From assembly GCA_040758635.1 (NCBI GenBank), contig JBFLVI010000001.1:62001-126000 (forward strand): 64,000 bases of DNA, written 5' to 3'. This DNA comes from Yes71-27 sp040758635. Its GTDB lineage: Bacteria; Bacillota; Desulfotomaculia; Desulfotomaculales; Ammonificaceae. Made by a program: the position numbers and the translations under genes. The notes under the pieces are model-generated. The model ran no database searches. It was not told where the DNA came from and worked only from the letters and a program-made list of their open reading frames with translations. This document shows, in pieces, positions 33,993-41,833 of the stretch (positions are counted from its first letter, which is position 1; the number at the start of each line of letters is the position of its first letter).

Positions 33993-34298
33993 GCAAAAGA
34001 CCCGTCTACCTGACTCTGCTTTTAACTTTGAACCTAAAACTAAGAACTTAGTACTATTTCAAAACCGAATTAATCCCTGGGACTAAAAGACGAGGTAAAG
34101 AAGGGTTGGAGGATTAGACTGTGTGAGTTTATGACTAATTCTCCCCACCCTGCTTTAGTGAAAAGCCTCATCTCATGCCGCCTTTCCCGTTGCCGCGGGC
34201 TAAGCCGGCGGACTTCCGGGTTAACCGATTTTTCATCCTTTAGACCGATAGAAGTTGAGGGACAGGCTGTGGTATCTTTGGATTAACCATTTTGGCCG
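33993..34298. other. Spacer with a possible structured leader
   Basis: 306 bases before the surface cluster. At 34190-34228, TGCCGCGGGCTAAGCC and TTCCGGGTTAACC recall the 3' half of a c-di-GMP-I riboswitch, but the 5' GGCAAACC part and the GACGCAAAGCC core are missing. Recorded as a low-confidence leader. Confidence 0.25.
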
Positions 34299-34391
34299 GT
34301 GAAAAAGCGATCCGTTGTTTATTGTTTGAATTATAGTCTTCTTGGCGTCTTGGCGGTGAGATTATTTTCGGAGGAGAGCGGGGAAAGCCGG

Positions 34392-35192
34392 ATGCAGGAT
34401 GAGAAGCGGCCGGAGCCCGGCTACTGGGCGCGGCGGGTTAAAGGGAAGCGACCGTCAATAGAGTGGCGGGCGGCGCCCGGCTATGAGGCGCAGCGCTTCA
34501 AGGTGGGCGCGTGCGTGGTCGGGGTGCTGAAAGGCCTGCCCTGGTGGGCGAAGGCGGCGCCGGCGGTGACAGCCGCGGCGCTGGTGGTGACGCTCTGCGC
34601 CAGCAGGGTCGCCGGGAACCCGGTGAGCCACGGGGGCTTCAGCGACACGGAGACGGCAGCAATAAGCTTCCAGGCCGGGACCTGGGGCTGCGGCGGCGGG
34701 GACGGCGGCTGCGGCGGCGGGGACGGCGGCTGCGGCGGCGGGGACGGCGGCTGCGGCGGCTGTGCCGTGGGCGAGAGCGTCTACGGCCATCCGCCGGAAG
34801 GGTGCGGCGGGAACGGCGGCGGCAGCGAGGGTGACCCGGGACACAACAGCAATGGGGACAATCCCGGAGGAGACGGCGGCGGGAACGCTGCGGGTGAGGA
34901 TAACGGCGCCGGAAGCGCCGGCTCCGGCGAGGACAGCCCCGGAACCCTTTACGACGGGGCGGCAGAGAACGCGGCGCTCGCGGCCGGCGGCGCCGGGAAC
35001 GGCGAGACGGATGCGGACGCGGCAGCCACAGGCGGCGAAACCGGTGGCGCGACGCAAAGCGGCACCGCGGTTACAGATACAGGCCCGGGTGGAGCCGGCG
35101 ACAGCAGTGAAACCGGCACTGCAACGGAAAGCGACGCCGCAGCGGCATACGACGGCGCGGCGGAGAACGCCGCTCTTGCCGGGGGCGGGTAG
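34392..35192 (+). CDS. Gly/Cys-rich surface protein with camelysin-like segment
   Basis: About 266 residues from ATG at 34392 (297 from GTG at 34299). A basic N-terminal region precedes a membrane segment (AAPAVTAAALVVTLCA). FSDTETAAISFQAGTW follows, matching the sequence after the SipW cleavage site in camelysin/TasA proteins. Then come GGCGGGD repeats with many cysteines, and a Gly/Ala/Thr-rich tail with two YDGAAENAALA copies. No function is known; it lies just before the SipW peptidase. Confidence 0.75.
   Translation: MQDEKRPEPGYWARRVKGKRPSIEWRAAPGYEAQRFKVGACVVGVLKGLPWWAKAAPAVTAAALVVTLCASRVAGNPVSHGGFSDTETAAISFQAGTWGCGGGDGGCGGGDGGCGGGDGGCGGCAVGESVYGHPPEGCGGNGGGSEGDPGHNSNGDNPGGDGGGNAAGEDNGAGSAGSGEDSPGTLYDGAAENAALAAGGAGNGETDADAAATGGETGGATQSGTAVTDTGPGGAGDSSETGTATESDAAAAYDGAAENAALAGGG
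34686..34763 (+). repeat. 21-bp tandem repeat encoding GGCGGGD
   Basis: Three near-perfect units plus a partial one (ending GGCGGC) inside the Gly/Cys-rich gene, with almost identical codons, implying recent expansion. Confidence 0.8.
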
Positions 35193-35271
35193 CAGCGCGG
35201 CGGTAGGTCATGACGTGCCCCGTGCGGTGTGCGGGTTAAAATAGCGGCTCTGTCGGTCGGGAGGGTTAAGG

Positions 35272-35823
35272 GTGCCGGAGGAGCGGAAAAGAACAGTTGT
35301 CAGGAAAATCCTCGACTGGCTCGTCAACGTGGTGGTGGCGCTGGCGGTGCTGTTAGTGGCCTTCATGTTCCTCGCGCCGCGGTACGGGATCAATATGCAC
35401 CCGGTGCTCTCCGGCAGCATGCAGCCGGCGCTCGGCGTGGGCGGCGTGGTGATCACCCGGCTCATTAGCGTAGACGAAGTGAAGCGGGGCGACGTCATCT
35501 CGTACAAGATAGACGCGCAGCGGATCACCCACCGGGTCATTGAGGTGAGCAAAGCGGGCGGGAAGGTGCAGTTCCGGACTAAAGGGGACGCGAACGAGGA
35601 GCCCGACCCCTACGCGGTGATCCCGAAGACGGAGAAGGTGCCGAAGGTGGTGCTCTACATCCCTTACTTCGGCTTCTTAGCCGGCTTCCTGAAACACAAG
35701 ACGAATTTCTTCCTGTTAGTGGGGATACCGGCGGCGCTCTTGGTGGCGCTTTATCTCTGGGATATCTGGCGGGAGGCGCGCAAGACGCGCCGCGAGCCCG
35801 TCAACTGGAAATCACGGGTTTAA
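35272..35823 (+). CDS. sipW: SipW-type signal peptidase I
   Basis: Signal peptidase that processes camelysin/TasA-type proteins. 183 residues: N-terminal membrane helix, catalytic Ser49 in LSGSMQP, and His87 in RITHRVIEV in place of the usual lysine, marking the SipW/ER type. A C-terminal membrane helix follows. The three camelysin-like proteins downstream and the Gly/Cys-rich protein upstream are its likely substrates. Confidence 0.93.
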   Translation: MPEERKRTVVRKILDWLVNVVVALAVLLVAFMFLAPRYGINMHPVLSGSMQPALGVGGVVITRLISVDEVKRGDVISYKIDAQRITHRVIEVSKAGGKVQFRTKGDANEEPDPYAVIPKTEKVPKVVLYIPYFGFLAGFLKHKTNFFLLVGIPAALLVALYLWDIWREARKTRREPVNWKSRV

Positions 35824-35838
35824 AGGGGGTGATGGCAA

Positions 35839-35975
35839 AAGGAAGGATGAAGGATGAAGGATGAAAACTGTGGTAGCGGTGAAGAGGAAAAAGGGGTTTT
35901 AGTCGGAGTGTGGGTTAGAGTTCACAGTTCACAGTTCACAGTTCAAAGTTGAAAAAAGAAAAAGGAGGAAAATTC
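35839..35975. repeat. Low-complexity 7-bp tandem repeats
   Basis: GGATGAA-type units at about 35844-35863 and GTTCACA-type units at about 35919-35944, before a ribosome site (AAAGGAGG) for the next gene. Confidence 0.6.
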
Positions 35976-35976
35976 A

Positions 35977-36666
35977 ATGAGAAAAATCCTGATTGCTCTT
36001 TTAGGCGTGCTGCTGGTCGCGGCCCTCGCCGGCGCCGGCACCTTCGCCTACTTCAGCGACACGGAGACGAGCACAGGGAACACCTTTACCGCGGGGACGC
36101 TGAACCTTCAGGTAGGAACCAGTGATCCAACCAGTGCGAAGATTGACAGCAGCACTTGGGCATCGAACGGTATGAAACCCGGAGACACAGGTAACGCAGC
36201 CACTTGGCTTGTCCAGAATACAGGCTCGCTCGCTGGTGACCTGGCTATTGGCATCGGCACAGTGACCAACAATGAGAATACTCGGTACGAAATGGAGACA
36301 GCGGCCGGTGATACATCAGACAACGTGGGTGAGCTTAGCGGTTTCCTGAAAGTAGCCATTTGGCTGGATATGGACAAAGACGGTAAGTGGGATACCGGTG
36401 ATAAGTACCTAGGGGATAATGGTGCCGTGACGACCGCTGGGTCTGGCATTACAGATCAACCCTTACCCGAGGCAGCGTACGCAACCCTGGATACTTTCTC
36501 CGGAGAGTCCTACACCAAGACTGGTCTTGGTGTAAATATAGCTGGAAATGCTGAGATGGGCAACTTCAGGGCGGAATACAACTTCCCAAGTTCTGACAGC
36601 CCTGATGACGACCAGACTCAGAGTGATAGCGCTGTGTTCAACATAACCTTCACGCTGACACAGTAA
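35977..36666 (+). CDS. Camelysin/TasA-like secreted protein 1
   Basis: 229 residues. SipW-type signal peptide, then FAYFSDTETSTGNTFTAGTLNL, the hallmark of camelysin/TasA proteins that form surface fibres or bind metal as proteases. The mature part is acidic and includes WLDMDKDGKWDTGD, a possible calcium loop. ATG at 35977 with AAAGGAGG. It is the first of three paralogs here. Confidence 0.92.
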   Translation: MRKILIALLGVLLVAALAGAGTFAYFSDTETSTGNTFTAGTLNLQVGTSDPTSAKIDSSTWASNGMKPGDTGNAATWLVQNTGSLAGDLAIGIGTVTNNENTRYEMETAAGDTSDNVGELSGFLKVAIWLDMDKDGKWDTGDKYLGDNGAVTTAGSGITDQPLPEAAYATLDTFSGESYTKTGLGVNIAGNAEMGNFRAEYNFPSSDSPDDDQTQSDSAVFNITFTLTQ

Positions 36667-36846
36667 ACCCAACCCTAACTGGACAGGAGAGGTAGGACAA
36701 TTTTTCGCAGACGAAAATGAGACCAGTAATTCCAGCAATACTGCAGCATTAGGACAGTAGCAACGCAATCTAACTTGACGAGAGGAGGCAGCGCGGCCCC
36801 CAGGCCGCGGCTGCCCGACCTCCTCCCTTAAAGGAGGGAGTGCGAT

Positions 36847-37533
36847 GTGAAGAAAAAGCTTTTGCTCCTGACGCTGGCGCTGCTCCTGGTCGCGGGGATG
36901 GCCGGTGCCGGAACCTTCGCCTACTTTACGGACACCGAGACCAGCACCGGAAACACCTTCACCGCCGGCACGCTCGACCTGAAGATCAAAGATGGTGGGA
37001 GTAATTGGAATGACGGCATTGTTGCTGAATGGAGTATGTCGAATATGATTCCAGGAGTGACGACGGCTTATGGTAGTATAGATCTCAAAGAAGTTGGTAG
37101 TTTAACTGCTGACCATCTGAAGATCACTTGCTCTTATACTGTTGATGACACACCCGATGTGGAATCTGACAGCAATTGGGCCACTACTGGTGACGATTTT
37201 GCCAAGTACGTTGAGATCACAGAGCTTATCTACAAAAACAGCACTTGGCAAATCGTTTACAATGGTAGCAATTGGTATGTGGCTGGTAGCCCACCATACC
37301 CATCTGGATACCAAGAAGGTGATTGGGAGGTGTCTAACAGTGACGGAGTACCAGGGATTAGTTTAGCTGACTTAGCTGCTGATCCCTTGGATAATCTACC
37401 TCCGCCCGATGGTCTCCTGGAGACCCAATTCGATCTAACCTTAAAGTTCCGCAGCGATGCGGGTAACGATCTTCAAGGAGACACTCTGAATGTCACCATG
37501 ATCTTCACCCTGAACCAGGACGCGAGCCAGTAG
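36847..37533 (+). CDS. Camelysin/TasA-like secreted protein 2
   Basis: 228 residues from GTG at 36847, with AAAGGAGGG upstream. SipW-type signal peptide with FAYFTDTETSTGNTFTAGTL. It is closer to protein 3 than to protein 1: both have a HLKIT segment and end in FTLNQD-x-SQ. Its 3' flank is nearly identical to that of protein 3. Probably a matrix fibre or surface protein. Confidence 0.91.
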   Translation: MKKKLLLLTLALLLVAGMAGAGTFAYFTDTETSTGNTFTAGTLDLKIKDGGSNWNDGIVAEWSMSNMIPGVTTAYGSIDLKEVGSLTADHLKITCSYTVDDTPDVESDSNWATTGDDFAKYVEITELIYKNSTWQIVYNGSNWYVAGSPPYPSGYQEGDWEVSNSDGVPGISLADLAADPLDNLPPPDGLLETQFDLTLKFRSDAGNDLQGDTLNVTMIFTLNQDASQ

Positions 37534-37568
37534 TTTCTTCGGTACATGTTTCTGTGTTTACGATGAAC

Positions 37569-37589
37569 GGGGCGGGCTTGTCCCGCCCC
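37569..37589 (+). terminator. Terminator-like hairpin after camelysin 2
   Basis: GGGGCGGG, CTTGT, CCCGCCCC; there is no T run. The same hairpin with its 37-base leader recurs at 40074-40095. Confidence 0.55.
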
Positions 37590-37707
37590 GCTCCCTGTTC
37601 TGGCGGACCTGCGGTGGAAGCCTTAGCGTCAGCCGGAGGAAGGGATGAGTCTCCTGCGGGAGCGGCAAAAGCCTAAGAGTCTAAGAGTTTAAGGAGGGAG
37701 GTTCCAA

Positions 37708-38238
37708 ATGCGCAAAATCCTTATGAGGTGGCGGTTCGCAGTCTTGGTGGCTGTTGGGCTCACCCTTCTCGGCGGCGGGTTGGCGCTTGCCTTTTCCGAC
37801 ACCGAGAAACACTGGGGCAAGGCGGCCGTCAACTGGGCTGCGGAGAGAGGGATAGTGAAGGGCTATACCGACGGCAGCTTCAAGCCCGATAAGGCCGTCA
37901 ACAGGGCAGAGGTCGCCCAGATGTTCCAGAACTACCAGAACTGGCGCGAGTATGCCCGCCGGCCCCAGATGGTCCCGCGGGGCTGTTCCGCCTGCCACGT
38001 AGCTAACGTGCCGGGGCTGGGCGACGTCCGGATCGCCGCCGAGGCCAAGAAGAAGAAACCGCACCCCGGCCTGGCACCGGACGCCGCCGTGGAGACCTGC
38101 ATCTCCTGCCACAAGGGAGACTTCGCGGATATGGTCCACGTGGCCCACGCGAACTCCCCCGTCTTCACGGAGAAGTATTTCGGCAATTGCTGGAGTTGCC
38201 ACAAGGTGGCCGAGGGGAAGTTCACCTTGCTGCCGTAA
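37708..38238 (+). CDS. S-layer-homology triheme cytochrome c
   Basis: 176 residues. Signal peptide (FAVLVAVGLTLLGGGLALA), then one SLH domain (about 29-75: WAAERGIVKGYTDGSFKPD, then NRAEVAQMF), which binds cell-wall polymers, then three heme c sites: CSACH (93), CISCH (131) and CWSCH (161). It is thus a multiheme cytochrome fixed to the Gram-positive wall. ATG at 37708 with AAGGAGGGAGG. It probably moves electrons across the envelope; partners are unknown. Confidence 0.9.
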   Translation: MRKILMRWRFAVLVAVGLTLLGGGLALAFSDTEKHWGKAAVNWAAERGIVKGYTDGSFKPDKAVNRAEVAQMFQNYQNWREYARRPQMVPRGCSACHVANVPGLGDVRIAAEAKKKKPHPGLAPDAAVETCISCHKGDFADMVHVAHANSPVFTEKYFGNCWSCHKVAEGKFTLLP

Positions 38239-38433
38239 ACCGGAGAAAGATGCCGGCGGCAGGTGTAGCAAGCCGGAACCGAAAGCTGTGCTGCGGGCAC
38301 CCGGTGACGTCACGGGGAGAAGAGTCTTCTCAAAAAGGTTGATTTTAGAGGGAACCGCTGCGACCGGGATGTTTGAAGAACAGTATTGCGAGCCGGCTTG
38401 ACCGGACAAACCTTACTCCAAGGAGGGTCAATC

Positions 38434-39255
38434 ATGGGAGACAAGAAATTATCAAGAAAAGAGTTCTTGGTCGGTGCAGGGGGTCTTATCGCCGGGGCGT
38501 TAACAGCGGGTACGTTATCGGGGGTTTTCGGCCTCTCGGAAGCCAAAGCGGGAACACCATCTTTACCTTGGCCCTGGCCAAGGAGCGGGCTGGACGTTGA
38601 TAAAGTTAGAATACGGGCTTTTGAGGGGTATCAAAAGAACGGTTGCTGTTACGGAGCGGCAAAAGCGCTGCTCGACACTCTGGCTGAAACGGCGGGTGGG
38701 CCGTGGAATACCATCCCCCCGGAGATGTTTGTATTCGGGTCCGGCGGTGCCGTGCACTGGGGAACCTTGTGCGGTGCCCTCAACGGTTGCTTGCCTGTCA
38801 TGACCCTGGCAACCGGCAAGGAGGGGGTGAGCAAACTGGGTCACGAACTGATGGGCTGGTATACCGTCTTCCCGTTCCCGTCAGCCACGTTGGACTACTT
38901 GACACCGGATTATAAAAACCAGGTGCAGACGGTCTCCAAGTCTCCTCTCTGCCACAATTCGGTCAGCATCTGGTGTGCCGCGTCCGGCGAGCGCGTCAAA
39001 TCGGCAGCCAGGAAAGCGCGGTGTGCAAAGCTGACCGGGGATGTGGCAGCAAGGGCTGCCGAACTCCTAAATCAGTGGTATGCCGGTTCATTCACCCCGG
39101 TATTCCAGCTTGACCCCACAACCCAGGAGTGTATCTCCTGCCACGTCGGCAAGGAGTCCCTGTTGGATGACGCGGTAGGCTCCATGACGTGCACGGAGTG
39201 CCACCACCCCGTTGGTCCGCGGCCAGCAATGGGGAGTGGGCACAAGGCTTCATGA
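38434..39255 (+). CDS. Split-Soret-type diheme cytochrome (C_GCAxxG_C_C family), Tat signal
   Basis: 273 residues. N terminus SRKEFLVGAGGLIAGALT is a Tat-like signal with RK in place of RR. The middle has the cysteine pattern of the C_GCAxxG_C_C family (GCCYGAAKAL, LCGALNGC, plus later Cys). Two heme c sites, CISCH (233) and CTECH (253), end the protein. This layout matches split-Soret cytochromes of sulfate reducers. ATG at 38434 with AAGGAGGG. Location outside the membrane is inferred. Confidence 0.85.
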   Translation: MGDKKLSRKEFLVGAGGLIAGALTAGTLSGVFGLSEAKAGTPSLPWPWPRSGLDVDKVRIRAFEGYQKNGCCYGAAKALLDTLAETAGGPWNTIPPEMFVFGSGGAVHWGTLCGALNGCLPVMTLATGKEGVSKLGHELMGWYTVFPFPSATLDYLTPDYKNQVQTVSKSPLCHNSVSIWCAASGERVKSAARKARCAKLTGDVAARAAELLNQWYAGSFTPVFQLDPTTQECISCHVGKESLLDDAVGSMTCTECHHPVGPRPAMGSGHKAS

Positions 39256-39264
39256 CCTGCGACC

Positions 39265-39291
39265 GTGTCAGGGGACTGTTCTCTGTCACAC
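39265..39291. repeat. REP-like palindrome
   Basis: GTGTCAGGGGACTGTTCTCT followed by GTCACAC: an imperfect palindrome of the type linked to REP-associated tyrosine transposases in many anaerobes. The link is from memory. Confidence 0.5.
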
Positions 39292-39357
39292 TCCAAATTC
39301 AACCGCCGTGAATGTATTACCGGCTGAAGCAATTGCTCGCTTTTTGGAGGCGCCGAA

Positions 39358-40038
39358 ATGAAGAGGCTTTTACTTTCAGCACTCGTTCTGTTCCTGGCAA
39401 TTGGAACTGCCGGTACCGGAACCTTCGCATACTTCCAGGACACCGAGGCCAGCACCGGGAACATCTTCACCGCCGGGACGATGGACCTGAAGATAAAAGC
39501 AGGGCTTCCCTGGGAGGGCGACTATACTGATGGAGTCACGGCAACGTGGACGCTTTCCGACATGAAGCCGGGAGACGAGACCCCGTCAAAGTATGTGAGC
39601 TTTCAAAACTCCGGTAGCGTCGCGGCGGACCATCTGAAAATCACTTGCGACTACGAGATTAATGAAGGTACAGCAGTCGAGTCGGAGACAAATTCAGGCA
39701 ACACGGCGGACGAGCTGGCGGCAGAGATGGTCATCACAGAGATGCGTTATTACAACCGCGATTACACCTGGCGCGTCGATTTGCTGAGCGACGACGACTA
39801 TGACAGTGATTATCAGGTCTCACCCGGAGAGTCGGGTCCAAAGGTGGCAGATCTCGACGGTGACGGCAAGGTTTCTTTATATGAGCTGAAGTCCCAGGGA
39901 GGAATGAAGCTCCGGCCGTCCGGGGAAACCCGCCTTAAGATGAAGATCAGGTTCGACGAGAACGCCGGCAACGAATTCCAGGGGGACACCTTAAACCTGA
40001 CGGTGTACTTCACCCTGAACCAGGACCCGAGCCAGTAG
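39358..40038 (+). CDS. Camelysin/TasA-like secreted protein 3
   Basis: 226 residues. SipW-type signal peptide, FAYFQDTEASTGNIFTAGTM, a HLKITCDYE segment shared with protein 2, and VADLDGDGKVSLYEL, a clear EF-hand-like calcium loop. It ends FTLNQDPSQ. ATG at 39358 with TTGGAGG upstream. The calcium loop suggests metal-dependent assembly or stability. Confidence 0.91.
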   Translation: MKRLLLSALVLFLAIGTAGTGTFAYFQDTEASTGNIFTAGTMDLKIKAGLPWEGDYTDGVTATWTLSDMKPGDETPSKYVSFQNSGSVAADHLKITCDYEINEGTAVESETNSGNTADELAAEMVITEMRYYNRDYTWRVDLLSDDDYDSDYQVSPGESGPKVADLDGDGKVSLYELKSQGGMKLRPSGETRLKMKIRFDENAGNEFQGDTLNLTVYFTLNQDPSQ

Positions 40039-40073
40039 TTTCTCCGGTACATGTTTCTGTGTTTACGATGACC

Positions 40074-40095
40074 GGGGCGGGCCCTCTCCCGCCCC
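40074..40095 (+). terminator. Terminator-like hairpin after camelysin 3
   Basis: GGGGCGGG, CCCTCT, CCCGCCCC, near copy of the hairpin at 37569-37589. Confidence 0.55.
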
Positions 40096-40121
40096 GCTTC
40101 TTCCTGTGACGGGGTACGCGC

Positions 40122-40292
40122 GTAAGAAGGTTTTTGCTGCTGGTGCTTTCTCTCTTTGTGCTGGCCGTCACGGCTGGCCTGGGGACCTTTGCTTACTTTG
40201 CGGTAGGAAACGTAGTGCAGAGAGGTGTTACGTTTACACCCATTGATTATGATAAAATAATAAAAAAGCCGTTTAAGGAGCCTGGTGTGTAG
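40122..40292 (+). pseudogene. Remnant of a fourth camelysin-like gene
   Basis: Frame reading FLLLVLSLFVLAVTAGLGTF then AYFA: a SipW-type signal peptide as in the three complete genes, but the DTETSTGNTFTAGT part and the mature protein are gone. The frame then runs to the TAG at 40290-40292, one base before hicB. No proper start codon or ribosome site is seen. It is best read as the decayed 5' end of a paralog joined to the toxin-antitoxin island by a deletion. Confidence 0.65.
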
Positions 40293-40487
40293 ATGAGATA
40301 CAAGGTTAGTATCGAAAAAACCGAAGAGGGTTACGCCGTTTGGTGTCCCGGTTTACCCGGCTGTTGGTCACAAGGGCAGACGGAGGAGGAAGCTTTGGGA
40401 AATATCAAAGATGCTATACAGGCGTATTTAGAGACTGTTGAAGAGTTAAGTAAAAATAAGGAATCCCGTTATGTAGATGTAGGATAG
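40293..40487 (+). CDS. hicB: HicB-type antitoxin
   Basis: 64 residues with the HicB pattern EEGYAVWCPGLPGCWSQGQT and EEALGNIKDAIQAYLE. It lacks a DNA-binding C-terminal domain, so it is the short form. ATG at 40293 with AAGGAG. Its stop is 3 bases before hicA. Confidence 0.92.
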   Translation: MRYKVSIEKTEEGYAVWCPGLPGCWSQGQTEEEALGNIKDAIQAYLETVEELSKNKESRYVDVG

Positions 40488-40490
40488 GGC

Positions 40491-40757
40491 ATGCCAAAAC
40501 TCCCGGGGATAAACCACCAACGAGCTGTCAAGGCTTTTGAAAAAGCGGGCTTCTGGATTACACGACAAGGCAAGCACATCACGATGACTAACGGTGAACG
40601 CATTATTACCATTCCGAGAGCAGACCCAGTCAACGCTTTTACGATGGCGGGGATTGTAAAGGATGCCGGGTTGACTATTGAGGAATTCAAGAACCTTTTA
40701 AAGGTGGATCATGAGTTTGCGAGTCTCGCGACGAGCTGCTCTTATGATGCATTATGA
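40491..40757 (+). CDS. hicA: HicA-type mRNA interferase toxin
   Basis: 88 residues with the dsRBD-like HicA fold: KAFEKAGFWITRQGKHITMT, catalytic His in GKHI, IPRADPVNAFTMAGIVKDAG. The order is hicB then hicA. The C-terminal tail (ASLATSCSYDAL) is longer than usual. The next gene starts inside its stop (ATGA). Confidence 0.92.
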   Translation: MPKLPGINHQRAVKAFEKAGFWITRQGKHITMTNGERIITIPRADPVNAFTMAGIVKDAGLTIEEFKNLLKVDHEFASLATSCSYDAL

Positions 40758-41113
40758 AATACTGCGACGAAGATAAACAACCTGAGGTCACTAACTTGAA
40801 GGTTGTTCTGGAACGGATACGAGCTTAGGCAAACGAAGAAAATATCCGTATTACTCAACACGCCCACCAAGAGATGGTCGAAGAAGATATTACACTGAAC
40901 GAGGTTCTTGAAGCCGTTATCACAGGTCAGATTTTAGAGAATTATCCTGAACACCGTCAAGGACCTTGCTGTTTGATAAATGGAGCTACCCGTCACGGTC
41001 GTCCGCTGCATGTGGTATGCACTACGGCCCAGCCAGTGCTTATCATTATTACGGTTTACGAACCCAAACCGCCGAAGTGGATAACACCGACGGAAAGGAG
41101 GAGGCAAAAATGA
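40754..41113 (+). pseudogene. DUF4258-type protein with in-frame amber stop
   Basis: From ATG at 40754 the frame reads LKVVLERIRA, then TAG at 40826-40828, then IRITQHAHQEMVEEDITLNEV and the rest of a DUF4258 domain (GRPLHVVCTTAQPVLII) to 41113. The pieces either side of the TAG belong together. An internal ATG at 40874 would give only 79 residues, without the conserved ITQHA start. So the gene is probably broken, or expressed shortened. DUF4258 proteins are RelE-like toxins paired with YgiT-type antitoxins. Confidence 0.65.
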
Positions 41114-41334
41114 AATGCAGTATTGATGGGTGTCCTGGAGAGTATGAGGAGCGAAAAATTGTGCACACTGTCCGGCACCACGAAAGGGTAATCGTGATTG
41201 ATCACGTTCCGGCAGATGTTTGTTCAGTGTGCGGTGACGTGCTTCTGAAACCGGAAACAGTGCGCCGGATTGAGGCATTACTCAAGACAGCAACGCGGCC
41301 GGCGAAGAAGGTTCCTCTGTACGAGTACGCCTGA
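41110..41334 (+). CDS. YgiT-type zinc-finger antitoxin
   Basis: 74 residues with CSIDGCPG and CSVCG, the two zinc-binding pairs of YgiT/MqsA N-terminal domains, ending with RRIEALLKTA. It lacks a helix-turn-helix. ATG at 41110 overlaps the stop of the DUF4258 gene (ATGA), with GGAAAGGAGGAGG upstream, a coupled toxin-antitoxin pair. Confidence 0.88.
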   Translation: MKCSIDGCPGEYEERKIVHTVRHHERVIVIDHVPADVCSVCGDVLLKPETVRRIEALLKTATRPAKKVPLYEYA

Positions 41335-41505
41335 TATCAGTTCGGCGTTCCTACGTTCTACGTGCGGCGTTCTACGTTCGACGTTCGACGTACTACATTG
41401 GGGAGAGGAGGCAGGGGGAAACGTTCGGCGTGCGGCGGGAGTTTTCGTAGGGAGACCAGCGGGAGTAAGGCGGCAGTCCCGGCGCTTTGCCTGGTGAAGG
41501 CTCGA

Positions 41506-41817
41506 TTGCGATTCGTTGCCGGAATTTGCGTATGGTATAATAGACCGGCAGCACAGCGTGTGCTCAAAAGATTGCGGTGGTTAGCCGAGAACTTTGAAGC
41601 GATTAAATCCGAAACGTTGACAGGAGAATGGCAAGGTGTATTCAAGTTGCATGTTGGCGATTACCGCGTCCTATATACCTGTGACCGAGCAACACGCAAG
41701 ATTGTTGTTCACTTTGTCAGGCATCGCCGTGAAGTGTACAAGATCATGGCTGTAGCGGCCCACCTGTTTGCCAACTGTTCAAAAGAAGAAACCCAAGATA
41801 AACAAACCTCTCGCTAA
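41506..41817 (+). CDS. RelE/ParE-type toxin-like protein
   Basis: About 103 residues from TTG at 41506; the true start is uncertain. RelE-like core: YNRPAAQRVLKRLRWLAENF, LTGEWQGVFKLHVGDYRVLY, IVVHFVRHRREVYK. No antitoxin lies next to it in the same frame of organisation; the YgiT gene upstream belongs to DUF4258. TGGTATAAT (41533-41541) resembles an extended -10 box but lies inside the frame. A low-complexity stretch of GTTCGACG units precedes it. Confidence 0.75.
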   Translation: MRFVAGICVWYNRPAAQRVLKRLRWLAENFEAIKSETLTGEWQGVFKLHVGDYRVLYTCDRATRKIVVHFVRHRREVYKIMAVAAHLFANCSKEETQDKQTSR

Positions 41818-41833
41818 GCCGGGAGGTTTTCTT
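41805..41833 (+). terminator. Terminator after the toxin-antitoxin island
   Basis: AACCTCTCG, loop, CGGGAGGTT followed by TTCTTT. Confidence 0.75.

Noticed and set aside
34686..34763. Tandem repeat as a CRISPR array
   Set aside because: Units are contiguous 21-bp coding repeats without spacers, in frame inside a protein gene. No CRISPR array or cas gene is seen in the window.
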